Source: Silvimonas sp. JCM 19000 (GTDB lineage Bacteria; Pseudomonadota; Gammaproteobacteria; Burkholderiales; Chitinibacteraceae). Taken from it: DNA of 30,676 bases. Positions within the stretch are counted from its first letter, which is position 1. Each line of letters begins with the position of its first letter. The stretch covers positions 1 to 30,676 of the forward strand of contig BBFD01000011.1 of NCBI GenBank assembly GCA_001313065.1, in the 5' to 3' direction. The notes under the pieces were generated by a model that saw nothing but the letters and a program-made list of their open reading frames with translations, did not search any database and was not told the origin of the DNA. This document shows, piece by piece, positions 20,011 to 29,739 of this stretch. The position numbers and the translations under genes were made by a program.

Positions 20011-20126
20011 GGCGGCTGCAGCACGGTCAGGTTGCTGGCCGCCGCAACGCAGCAAGCGGAGTGGGCTTAATGCCCATGAGCATTGCGAGTAGCGCCGGAC
20101 TGCAAGATGACCGTGCTGCAGTCGCC
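20011..20126. repeat. Inverted repeat with 19-bp arms flanking about 78 bases
   Basis: GGCGGCTGCAGCACGGTCA (20011-20029) and TGACCGTGCTGCAGTCGCC (20108-20126) are complementary at 18 of 19 positions. The enclosed 78 bases have small hairpins (GGGC...GCCC; AATGC...GCATT) and no evident reading frame. The element lies between two converging terminators, so normal read-through should be low. It may be a small non-autonomous element or a structured RNA. No second copy is seen in this window. Confidence 0.6.
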
Positions 20127-20138
20127 CAACAGCTACAT

Positions 20139-20169
20139 AAAAAAAAGCCCCACGGCGTAACCGTGGGGC
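20139..20169 (-). terminator. Rho-independent terminator of the beta-glucoside operon
   Basis: A 9-bp perfect stem (GCCCCACGG at 20147-20155, CCGTGGGGC at 20161-20169) with a 5-base loop and an A8 run at 20139-20146 reads as hairpin plus U tract on the minus strand, 58 bases past the ATPase stop. Confidence 0.94.
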
Positions 20170-20226
20170 CGAACGTGCTTGCAGATCGCTGCCGCAACCA
20201 GCAAACCAGGAGAATTTCAGCTTAGT

Positions 20227-21326
20227 TCAATCCACAGCGCGTGCCAGTTCCAGCGCCCGACCGCTGCGGTCGAACAGCAGTGCGTTGGCACTATCGATAT
20301 GGATGCCCACCACATCACCCACGCGCGGGCTGACCGCGTCGGGGGCCATGCGGATCGAGAACGAAGCCTCGCTGCCAGCCAGCGCGGTGTGCACCAGCTG
20401 GGTATCGCCGAGGTTTTCCACCATGTCTACGCGCGCTTGCAAGCCAGCTGCAGCAGGCACTACGCGCACATGTTCCGGGCGAATGCCGAGCGTCAGTTGC
20501 GCGGGCAGCGTGCCGACGGGCGTACGGCCGAAGTCGAGCGACTGGTTGCCGTTTAACTTCAGTTGCAGATTGCCCGCCACCGCGCCCGCAGTTTCCACGT
20601 CGAGGAAGTTCATCTTGGGCGAACCAAGGAAACCGGCCACAAAGGTGCTGCTGGCTCGCGGTATAGCTGGATCGGCGGCCCGACTTGCTCGAGCTTGCCC
20701 GAATTGAACACGGCGATGCGGTCGCCCAAGGTCATGGCTTCGACTGATCGTGCGTCACATACACCATGGTGGTGCCCAGTTCGCGATGCAGCCGCGCCAG
20801 TTCGATGCGCATTTGCACGCGCAGCGAGGCATCCAGGTTCGACAGTGGTTCGTCAAACAAAAAAAACACCTTGGGCTGACGCACGATGGCGCGACCAATG
20901 GCCACACGCTGGCGTTGCCCACCCGACAAGGCGGCCGGTTTGCGGTCCAGCAAATGCGTAATCCGCAGCACTTCGGCCGCGCGCCCCACGGCATCCTGAA
21001 TGGCGCGCTTGTCCATGCCGGACAGACGCAGCGCAAAGCCCATGTTCTCGCCCACGGTCATATGCGGGTACAGCGCATAGCTCTGGAACACCATGGCAAT
21101 GCCGCGCTCGGACGGATGCAGTTCGTTGGCGCGTTCGCCTTCGATCAGCAAGTCACCGCCGGTGATGTCTTCCAGGCCGGCAATCATGCGCAGCAGCGTG
21201 GATTTGCCGCAGCCGGACGGCCCGACAAACACCACGAACTCGCCCTTGCCCACTTCCAGGTTCAGCCCTTCGATTACCGGCGCGTTATTGCCATACGCCT
21301 TTTTTGATATTGCGTAGCGACAGACT

Positions 21327-21332
<6 letters not shown>
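20227..21332 (-). CDS. Sugar ABC transporter ATPase (MalK/UgpC family)
   Basis: This is the cytoplasmic motor of a CUT1 sugar importer. It has Walker A (GPSGCGKST), the Q-loop region ([14 protein letters not shown]), the signature [14 protein letters not shown], Walker B ([12 protein letters not shown]) and the switch His (VTHDQ). A C-terminal TOBE-like regulatory domain follows, with [10 protein letters not shown]. Extra T at 21300-21305 and missing bases near 20748 and 20655 break the frame; corrected length is about 367 residues. Its ATG overlaps the end of the GH1 gene by six bases, indicating translational coupling. It is the last gene of the operon. MalK-type ATPases can serve several transporters, but this one most likely powers the permeases upstream. 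Confidence 0.93.
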
Positions 21333-22671
<1,339 letters not shown>

Positions 22672-22749
22672 TCAAATGTAGAGCGACGGTGGTTTGAAAG
22701 ACCGCGCCGGTACGCCTGCCAACGTGAACCGGTCAGCCAGACTCGTGTT

Positions 22750-22821
22750 AAAAAAATTCGCTGCGATTGGTCAAATCGCGGACGTAGCCCGCCCTGCCCG
22801 GCTGTGTATAGACACAGCCGG
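22750..22821 (-). promoter_or_regulatory. Two hairpins between permease and beta-glucosidase genes
   Basis: On the minus-strand transcript the first hairpin has a perfect 10-bp stem (22798-22807 with 22812-22821, four-base loop). The second has stem GCGATT/AATCGC (22763-22768, 22774-22779), followed after six bases by a U7 run (22750-22756). The first lacks a U tract and looks like an mRNA-stabilising 3' structure. The second could be a weak terminator reducing downstream expression. Confidence 0.5.
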
Positions 22822-22859
22822 CTGCGGCTTACGTTGTTGGGTTCAAGGAATAAAGTGAC

Positions 22860-23696
22860 TTAGCCTTTGACGGCCCCTGCGGTCAGGCCGGCAATCAGAC
22901 GGCGCGAGAACAGTACAAACAGAATCAGCAGCGGCAGTACCGCAATCGCCGACCCCGCCATCACCGCGCCCCAGTCTGTATTGGTGGTGCTCTGCACGCT
23001 GCGCAGCGCCACCGGCAAGGTAAAGTTCTCGGGGGTATGCATAATCACCAACGGCTGCAGAAAGCTGTTCCAGCTGGTAATAAAGGTAACCAGACCCAGC
23101 GTGCCCAAAGCAGGCCCGATCAGCGGCAGCACCACATTCCAGTAGATACGGAATTCCCCGCATCCATCGATGCGCGCCGCTTCCATCAGTTCTTTGGGCA
23201 CGGCCGAGCCGATGTACTGGCGCATCAAAAAGATGCCAAACGCCCCAGCTGCAGCGGGTAGATACAAGGCCCGCGGTTGATCCAGCCAACCCAAGGCGTT
23301 CATCAACATAAAGGTCGGGATCAAGCCGAGGAACGGCGGCAACAGCATGCTGCCCAGCACGATGGCGAAGAAGAATTTCTTGAAGCGAAATTCATACATC
23401 GCAAAGGCATAGCCCGCCATCGAGCAAAAGAACAGCGCCAGTACCGTGGTCATCGCGGCCACGTAAAAGCTCATGCCCAGGTTATGCCAGAACGGGATCA
23501 GCGCGTTGATGGCGGTGATGTTGTGCGCCAGTGCCTCGCCAAACCACATCGGTGGCGGGATGTGATAAATCGCCTCACGCGGTTGCGTGGCCAGCACAAA
23601 GGTGAAGTAGAACGGCGCCAGCATCAGCACCGCGCCCAGAAACACGATCACCCAGCGATGCTTTTGCCGGTGGTGTTTTTTCTTGGTGACGGCCAT
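22860..23696 (-). CDS. Sugar ABC transporter permease (MalG-like)
   Basis: This is one of two inner-membrane permease subunits of a CUT1 importer. The intact frame encodes 278 residues with six hydrophobic segments. The ATPase-contact EAA loop is clear: EAARIDGCGEFRIYWNVVLP. The start at 23696 follows GGAGG and lies two bases after the stop codon of the other permease, so the two are translationally coupled. An A6 run near its start (23680s) is in frame, which shows that not every long A run here is miscounted. Confidence 0.95.
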   Translation of the reverse strand: MAVTKKKHHRQKHRWVIVFLGAVLMLAPFYFTFVLATQPREAIYHIPPPMWFGEALAHNITAINALIPFWHNLGMSFYVAAMTTVLALFFCSMAGYAFAMYEFRFKKFFFAIVLGSMLLPPFLGLIPTFMLMNALGWLDQPRALYLPAAAGAFGIFLMRQYIGSAVPKELMEAARIDGCGEFRIYWNVVLPLIGPALGTLGLVTFITSWNSFLQPLVIMHTPENFTLPVALRSVQSTTNTDWGAVMAGSAIAVLPLLILFVLFSRRLIAGLTAGAVKG

Positions 23697-23698
23697 GC

Positions 23699-24669
23699 TC
23701 AATCCTCCCCGCCAGCCAGTTTGAACAAACGGTTATTGCCGTACGACAGCACCGCGATAATCACGAACATCACCCACGAAATCGCACATGCCGTACCAAA
23801 GTCGCTGAAATAGAACGCGGTGCGGTACATATACATGGCCGTGGTCATGGCCGCCTGGCCGGTGCCGCCGTTGTCGCCTAGCAGAATGAACGGCTCTTCA
23901 AACAACTGCAGGTTGTTGATCAGCGTCAGCGATACGGCAAAGAACATCATCGGGCGGATCATGGGCAGCGTGATATGCCAGAACTGGCGCGTAATGCTGG
24001 CGCCATCCAGCGTGGCCGCTTCGTACAGGTCTTCCGGGATGGTCTGCATGGCGGCCAGGTACAGCACGGTATTCCAGCCACATAGCGCCAGAACACCACA
24101 AAGCTGACCGTCGGCTTGACCATTTCAGTGTTCTGCAGCCAGTCCACTTTGTGGTCGGGCAGCAATTGGCCTATCAGCGGCAGATGGTCGTGCAGGCTCA
24201 TCAGGATGGCGTTGATGGCGCCGAAATCCTTGGAGAACAACGAGCTGAAAATCAGCGAAATCGCCACGCTCGAAGTAATAAACGGCAGAAAGTACGCGCC
24301 CAGCACCAGGTTACGTCCACGCAGCAAGGTGCTAAGGAAGGCGGCAAACGGAATCGCCACCAGATGCTGCGGCAGGCCCGAGGCCAGCGCGATATAAACC
24401 GTGTTACCGAGCTCTTCCAGAACCAGCGGTCGGTCAGCACAAACTTGTAATTGTCGAGCTGGATCCATTTGATTGCGCCAAAGCCGGCGGCGGGGTCCCA
24501 CTGGCAAAAGACAGCGTGGCCGAAAAAAATCAAAGGAAACGCGCCGAATACGGCAAAGATGATCAGAAACGGCTGATAAAAAAATATACGGCGCCCATTT
24601 CCACGACTGAAAACGTTTGCGTCGCCGCGGGGCAGTATTGCTTGCGGCAGGGGACAACACGGATTCCAT
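23699..24669 (-). CDS. Sugar ABC transporter permease (MalF/UgpA-like)
   Basis: This is the other permease subunit. The N-terminus is basic (RRRKRFQSWKW), followed by six hydrophobic segments. The EAA loop reads EAATLDGASITRQFWHITLP. The frame is broken several times: A7 at 24578-24584, a missing C near 24566, uncertain changes around 24523-24529, and missing bases near 24418 and 24088. Corrected length is about 320 residues. A terminator-like hairpin lies upstream at 24694-24723, between this gene and the binding-protein gene. The first codons have the ribosome site GGAG. Confidence 0.9.
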
Positions 24670-24693
24670 GCAAAAAAAACTCCGGTGTTCCGT

Positions 24694-24723
24694 AAAAAAA
24701 ATCGGCCGGGGAACACGCCGGCC
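24694..24723 (-). terminator. Intercistronic terminator/attenuator
   Basis: A perfect GGCCGG/CCGGCC stem (24704-24709 with 24718-24723) with an 8-base loop is followed on the minus strand by a U8 run (24701-24694). It lies 25 bases before the permease start and about 180 bases after the binding-protein stop. A partial terminator here would give more binding protein than membrane subunits, a common arrangement in ABC importers. Confidence 0.75.
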
Positions 24724-24902
24724 CTCGAGTCGGCTCATGATCTGGCAGTGGGCGACGGTGTCCGCAGCATCTTTACGCCGATGACGAGTGGCAGCTCATC
24801 TTCTTTGTAACGATCCGCGGTCTTGCCGCCCGCTACCTGCATCAGGCAAAAACGCCCGCAATGCTTTAACCAACATGGGCTCAGACTAACGCCCTGCCCG
24901 GC

Positions 24903-26154
24903 TTAACGACGGGCGCGGCGTTCAACGTCAGCCTGCGCATCAGCCAGGGCGGCTTTGATGTCTTTGCCCTGGTGCACCACCTGATCCAGCTGGTCGTTGA
25001 TGATGTCTTCAGCTACGCCGTCGTTCTTGTTGATCGGGATTTCCGGCACATGCTTGGCGGCATCACGCCACATTTCGCGCGCTTTCTGGCCACCCAGGTA
25101 CGGCAGCGGTTCGGACATGCTCGGGTCATCCTGCGCGGCTTTCAGCGACGGGAAGGCATCCAGCGTCTTGAACGCAGCAATTTGTTGCTCGCGGTTGGCG
25201 GCCAGGAATTTCACGAACTCATAAGCCTCAGCCTTGTGCGTGGACTTGGCCGGAATCGCGTAGAAAGAACCGCCCCACGAGGCAAAAGCGCCGGCGGGCA
25301 GGTTGCACGAACGCCATTTGCCGCCTTGATCCGGCGCCAGCCAGTGCGCCAGATGGCCGTTGAGCCATGCGCCCATGGCTTGCGTGGCGATCTGGTCATG
25401 CTGGAAGCCAGCCGCCCATTCGTTGCTCCACTGCTTGATATTGCCGGCGATGCCTGCGTCCTGCGCTTCTTTGGCGTACTTGAAGGCGTTTTCAAAGCGC
25501 GGGTTGCCAGCAATGATGGGCTTGCCGCTCTTGTCGAAATAGATGCCTTCACCGTTCTTGAGGTTGGAACGGATATAGATATCTTTCAGATCCACCGGGC
25601 TGGCCACCAGATAAGCACCGGTAGCGGCTTTGATCTTTTTTTTGCCGGCGGCGATATAGGTTTCCCACGACTTGGTCAGATCGGCTTCGGTCACGCCCGC
25701 CTTATCCAGCAAGTCTTTGCGATAAAACATGGTGCCCGGGCCGATATCGACCGGCAGCGCATAGACGTCACCATTGGTGCCCTTGGCTTGCGCCCAGGAA
25801 TAACCGGTGATCTGGCTTTGCAGCTGACCTGCGTTATACGGCGCCTTGGACAGGTCTTCCAGACCGCCCGAAGCGATAAACCGACCCACAAAACCGATTT
25901 CAAGACCCATCACATCAGGCAGGCCAGAGCTGGAAGCCAGTTGCGTGGTGAGCGCGTTAACGTGATCCACACGTTCGCGGCTAACCAGTTTGATTTCGAC
26001 ATCAGGATGCAGCTTTTTGTACAGCGGAATGGCCGTTTTTTACGTCGCGATCCAGATCCGGAAAGCTGGCAACGGTCAGGGTTACAGCAGCCCAGGATGG
26101 CAATGCAGCAGCGCAGAGCGCGGACGCTACTGCCAGTCGTACAACTTTATTCAT
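24903..26154 (-). CDS. Sugar-binding protein, family 1 (CUT1 importer)
   Basis: This is the periplasmic binding protein that captures the sugar for the permeases. A typical signal peptide ends at PSWA (about residue 22). Family 1 features include SSSGLPDVMGLEIGFV, GDVYALPVDIGPGTMFYRKD, AMGAWLNGHLAHWL and FYAIPAKSTHKAEAYEFVKF. An extra T at 26036-26041 splits off the first 40 codons; with five T's the sequence continues TAIPLYKKLHPDVEIKLV. Corrected length is about 417 residues. The start follows GGAGAG. It is the first gene of the operon. Two LacI-type operators lie upstream. A beta-glucoside ligand is inferred from the GH1 gene, not from the protein itself. Confidence 0.94.
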
Positions 26155-26187
26155 GACTCTCTCCAACGACATGAGGTTGTAGTAATA

Positions 26188-26201
26188 TGAAATCGATTTC
26201 G
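26188..26201. promoter_or_regulatory. LacI-type operator 1
   Basis: GAAATCGATTTC (26189-26200) is a perfect 12-bp palindrome with the central CG that LacI-family operators usually have. It is 35 bases upstream of the binding-protein start codon. Confidence 0.7.
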
Positions 26202-26241
26202 TAGTTGCAGTAGAAAAAACGGCTTTTTTTGCCGTTATCGT

Positions 26242-26255
26242 TGAAATCGTTTTCA
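26242..26255. promoter_or_regulatory. LacI-type operator 2
   Basis: TGAAATCGTTTTCA (26242-26255) has perfect TGAAA/TTTCA arms and the same central TCG as operator 1. The two centres are 54 bases apart, about five helical turns, so one regulator tetramer could hold both by looping. Confidence 0.68.
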
Positions 26256-26393
26256 GTTTTAGTCCTGGACGCATACAGCGGCAATAAGTTGTTCCATGTA
26301 GGTGCAATTTTTTTCACTACATTTTACATGGCGCTTTCAGGTGCACTGTTGCGGTGCACCAAACCCTGCAGAAACAACGGTAAACAACGCAAT

Positions 26394-27414
26394 ATGACGC
26401 TTGAGCAACCCGATAACTACAACGTAACCGTGCAAGATGTGGCGCGTGAGGCCGGCGTGTCGGCCAGCACGGTATCGCGCTATCTGACTGGGGTAACGGC
26501 GGTTTCCACGGCCAAACAGGAAGCCATTACCCGCGCCATCGAAAAAAACTGAATTTCAAACCCAATGTGTTGGCGCAAAGCCTCAAAACCGGCAGTACCA
26601 AGACCATAGGCATCGTCACGCAGGACATCAGCTCGCCGTTTTTTTGGCGAAGAACTCAAAGGCGTGGAGCATGCCATTTCCGGCACCGGCTACGCTTTGC
26701 TGATCGTGAGCGGCCATTGGCAAGAGCGCGAAGAACAGGATCATGTTGATTTGCTGATCGCCCGCCGCGTCGACGGCATCATTATTTTTTATGGCGACCA
26801 GTACCGATAAGCAGATCGAACAGATTGCGCGCCAGATTCCGGTGGTTTTTTACCGGCCGCCGCATGGAATCGCCGCGGGCCATCGGCCTGGCCGTCGATA
26901 ACGAGGCCGCCGCCTACCAGGCCACGCAGTATCTGATCAGCCAGGGCCACAAACGTATTGCGCATATTGCGGGCCGGCTGGCCCAGCCCGATTCGGAAGC
27001 GCGTTTGCAAGGCTATCGCCGCGCGCTGGCCGATGCGGGCCTGGAAGCCGATCCGCGCCTGGTGGCGGTGGGTGACTTTACCGAAGCCGGTGGCGTGATG
27101 GCGATGACGCAATTGCTGGAATCACGCGCGCCTTCAGCGCTTTGTTTGTTGCCAATGACCAGAGCGCCCTTGGCGCACGGCTGGCGCTGTATCGGCGCGG
27201 CATCCGCGTGCCGGAAGAAGTATCGATGATCGGCTTTGATGATCTGGCGGTATCCAATTACATGCTGCCGCCGCTCACCACCATCCGCCAACCCACCTTT
27301 GACATGGGCAAGACCGCCACCGAAACGCTGTTGAATATGCTGAGCAACCAGGCGCAAACCGTGCAGTATCCGCAGTTCGAGCTGGTCGTGCGTGAATCGG
27401 TGCGGCGTGTTTGA
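26394..27414 (+). CDS. LacI family transcriptional regulator
   Basis: This is a DNA-binding repressor predicted to control the divergent sugar operon. The helix-turn-helix is VTVQDVAREAGVSASTVSRY (about residues 11-30). The core reads TIGIVTQDISSPFFGEELKG, later IGLAVDNEAAAYQATQYLI and VSMIGFDDLAVSNYMLPPLT, as in the LacI/GalR sugar-binding domain. A7 at 26542, T7 at 26639, T6 at 26785, T6 at 26846 and a missing C near 27131 break the frame. Corrected length is about 338 residues. The ATG at 26394 has only a weak ribosome site, which fits low expression of a repressor. Confidence 0.92.
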
Positions 27415-27462
27415 GCCCGCCTGGTTTAGAATGGCGCCTGTCTGTCTGCCGCCCTCTACACC

Positions 27463-28113
27463 ATGAATCTGCCCCGCAAAGCCCCTGTATTTGAAGCGCT
27501 CACCGTCGCTGGCCCGGCTGGCCAGCTGGAAGTATTGCGGCTGGAATCAGCGCTGCCCGAAACGCGCGGCATTGCGCTGGTGGCGCACCCCAACCCGCTT
27601 GAAGGCGGCACCAACACCAACAAGATTGTGCACACGCTGGCCAAGACCTTATCGCGATTGGGCTATGTGGCGTACTGCCCCAATTTGCGCGGTGTGGGCC
27701 GGTCCGAAGGCGAACACAGTCGCGGCGTGTATGAACCCGATGATATGGCGGCCGTATTGGCGCAAGCGCGGGTGGATTTTCCTGGCGTCACGCGCGTGGT
27801 GCTGTCCGGCTTTTCGTTTGGCACCTTTGTGCAGTCACAACTACGCCAACGCCTGAGCGATGCAGAAGTCGAAGGCATGATTTTGATCGGCCCCGCCACC
27901 ATCCGCCATCAATTCCCCCCGGTGCCGGGCGATACATTGGTGATCCACGGCGAGCAGGACGAAGTGGTGCCACTGCAATCAGTGTTCGACTGGGCCCGGC
28001 CGCAGCAACTACCGGTGCTGGTGGTGCCCGGCGTTGGCCATTTCTTCCATGGTCGGCTTACCCAACTGGCCGATCTGGTCGATCGCGAATGGCGTAGCCG
28101 GATGCAGGCATGA
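27463..28113 (+). CDS. Alpha/beta hydrolase (COG2945-like)
   Basis: This intact frame encodes a 216-residue cytoplasmic alpha/beta hydrolase of the small dienelactone-hydrolase-like group. An early stretch IALVAHPNPLEGGTNTNKIV carries the oxyanion region. The nucleophile elbow is GFSFG, the acid is in HGEQDEVVP and the catalytic His is in VPGVGHFFHG. The substrate is unknown. Its TGA overlaps the ATG of the next gene by four bases, so the two are coupled. Confidence 0.9.
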   Translation: MNLPRKAPVFEALTVAGPAGQLEVLRLESALPETRGIALVAHPNPLEGGTNTNKIVHTLAKTLSRLGYVAYCPNLRGVGRSEGEHSRGVYEPDDMAAVLAQARVDFPGVTRVVLSGFSFGTFVQSQLRQRLSDAEVEGMILIGPATIRHQFPPVPGDTLVIHGEQDEVVPLQSVFDWARPQQLPVLVVPGVGHFFHGRLTQLADLVDREWRSRMQA

Positions 28114-28774
28114 ATTTGCCCGCCGGCTTGTTCCCCGCGTGGTTGTGCATCGGCGCCTGCGTGATTGCCGGGCTGCTGCTGGCACGCTCTATCTATAAAA
28201 CGGCGTGGTTGACCGTGCCGCAATCCGAGCTGACCTGCTGGTTTGGCGGCACGGTGCTGATGCTGGTGCTGTGGCAGATGAAGGCCAATATCCAGCCCGG
28301 GCTGACTTTTCATTTGCTGGGAGCGGCTGGCCTCACCCTGATCGCGGGCCCCGACCGTGCGCGCATCGGCGTCGCGGTGGCGCTGGTGGCCGATATTCTG
28401 GATGGCCATGGTGACTGGAGCGGCATCGGTTTGTCGTGGCTGTTAACCGCTGGCATCCCCACCACGCTGACCTGGCAGCTGCTCAAACTGGCGCAAAAGC
28501 GTCTGCCGCATAACTACTTTGTTTATATCTTTCTGAACAGCTTTGCCGCGGGCGCGTTATCGATGTGGCTGGTGGGCATCAGCACCTGCGCGCTGCTGTG
28601 GGCCACCGGTGTGTACGCCCCGGATTTTTTTTGCTGGAAGAACAATTGCCCTACTACCTGCTGTTTGGTTTTCCCGAGGCATTTACCACCGGCATGGTGA
28701 TGACCATGCTGGTCATTTATGCCCCGCAATGGGTGGTGACGTTTGATGACCAGCTATACCTGCGCAATAAGTAA
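28110..28774 (+). CDS. CbiM-like integral membrane protein (ECF-type permease)
   Basis: This is a small membrane protein of the energy-coupling-factor S-component class (CbiM, PF01891), which normally supports Co or Ni uptake. It has about six hydrophobic segments and the family stretch IQPGLTFHLLGAAGLTLI. Near the end it has FGFPEAFTTGMVMTMLVIYA. A T8 run (28626-28633, expected six) breaks the frame; corrected length is about 220 residues. No CbiN, CbiQ or ATPase partner follows, and it lacks the CbiM N-terminal metal-binding start (MHI). It may belong to the stand-alone version common in betaproteobacteria. It is coupled to the hydrolase upstream. Confidence 0.8.
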
Positions 28775-28971
28775 AATCGCAAATCCGCACGGTAAAAGTA
28801 GGTTCAGATAGTCCTTAGCAACGATGTTTTTTTCGCGGCGTAGCATGGCGGCTCTGGTTAACTCATGGCGGCTGAAAATGACGTGTTTGAATGCGCAGAG
28901 GGTGGTCAAAAAAATCCGCGGACGCGGGCGTGTGTGCGCTGCACCCGCGCGGTGCCAACAAGGATGAAACG
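28775..28971. other. Intergenic stretch without a recognised gene
   Basis: A possible minus-strand frame here is not supported by a ribosome site or family pattern. The stretch has two A/T runs (T7 near 28827, A7 near 28908) like those that break real genes in this window, so a decayed or split short gene cannot be excluded. It separates the CbiM-like gene from the HEPN module. Confidence 0.4.
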
Positions 28972-29283
28972 ATGAAGAGCCCATCCTACGGGGCCGAAGT
29001 GGCTGCCGAGTTACGCGCTCGCAATGTTGATCCGGAATGGCTCGACCGCATGCTCGCCATTGCCCTGCAAGTGGCGGCCAGGCATGGTGTGCCCTGCCCC
29101 TACGCGCCCGAATACGGTATCCAGTGTACGGGCGAGATTTATATGACTTTGCCTGTGGACGTGAGCCACGACGACGCGGCGATGCTCGGTATCGAATTCG
29201 CTATCGAGATGTACACCCTGATTCCCGATTTTCCGGCCGAGCACATCGCCGCCGACATCACCCGTCGGAGGCGCGATGACTGA
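28972..29283 (+). CDS. Small unknown protein upstream of a HEPN protein
   Basis: The frame is intact with 103 residues. The ATG at 28972 follows AAGGA with good spacing; the longer open frame upstream lacks a site. The protein is acidic in the middle and ends in a basic tail (RRRRDD). A central segment YGIQCTGEIYMTLPVDV and a helix-like AAMLGIEFAIEMYTLI are visible. There is no signal or membrane segment. It overlaps the HEPN gene by 8 bases (29276-29283), so the pair is translated together. I do not recognise the family. It does not show the GSxxxxD core of MNT nucleotidyltransferases, the usual partner of such HEPN proteins. Confidence 0.72.
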   Translation: MKSPSYGAEVAAELRARNVDPEWLDRMLAIALQVAARHGVPCPYAPEYGIQCTGEIYMTLPVDVSHDDAAMLGIEFAIEMYTLIPDFPAEHIAADITRRRRDD

Positions 29284-29670
29284 TAGCAACGCATTGCTGC
29301 AATGCGCTGAACAGCTCTTGGCAGCACACGGCGCTGATGACGAAACCGTACGCCGCACTGTGGCTAACCGGGCCTATTACGGCGCGTACCATGCCTGCCG
29401 CGATGCGGTACATCGCCTGAAGTTGCCGTATTTCGCTGAGGTCTCAGGTGCTCGCACGCCCGCGAATACAAGGCGATGGAAGCCTGCCGCGCCCACCACT
29501 GCGCACATCCCGAGCGAGTGCGTGCTCTGGCTTACCGCTGCCAACGGATTTTGCGACCACTGCGGGTCCACGCGGATTACGAACTGGTCCGCGCGTTTAG
29601 CCGGGACGACATGGACCAGACGCTGACGCATGCCAGGCAAGTCACTGCAAGCATCGCCACCATCCGCTGA
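29276..29670 (+). CDS. HEPN domain protein, possible RNase toxin
   Basis: This small helical protein resembles the UPF0332/HEPN group (PF05168). The key motif is ANRAYYGAYHACRDAV, with Arg and His six residues apart as in the R-x(4-6)-H catalytic site of HEPN RNases. A base missing near 29450 breaks the frame; adding a G gives SGGSHAREYKAMEACRAHH, again typical of the group. It then runs through RILRPLRVHADYEL to a stop at 29668-29670. Corrected length is about 131 residues. Its start overlaps the preceding gene, the order typical of an antitoxin-toxin pair. A bidirectional-looking terminator follows. Confidence 0.75.
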
Positions 29671-29689
29671 CTGCACTGTGATACCCAAC

Positions 29690-29714
29690 AAAAAAGCCCG
29701 CAAGCAGTGCGGGC
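29690..29714 (-). terminator. Rho-independent terminator of the DUF4142 gene
   Basis: A 7-bp stem (GCCCGCA at 29696-29702, TGCGGGC at 29708-29714) with an A6 run at 29690-29695 reads as hairpin plus U tract on the minus strand. It lies between converging genes and may serve both. Confidence 0.85.
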
Positions 29715-29739
29715 CTTCTGCCGAGCAAACCGCGCTTGC

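Noticed and set aside
24972..26156. A 394-codon open frame on the + strand
   Set aside because: It is antisense to the sugar-binding protein, whose family and signal peptide are clear.
28775..28971. Transposase remnant
   Set aside because: A short minus-strand frame looked possible, but I found no terminal repeats, catalytic motif or family match.
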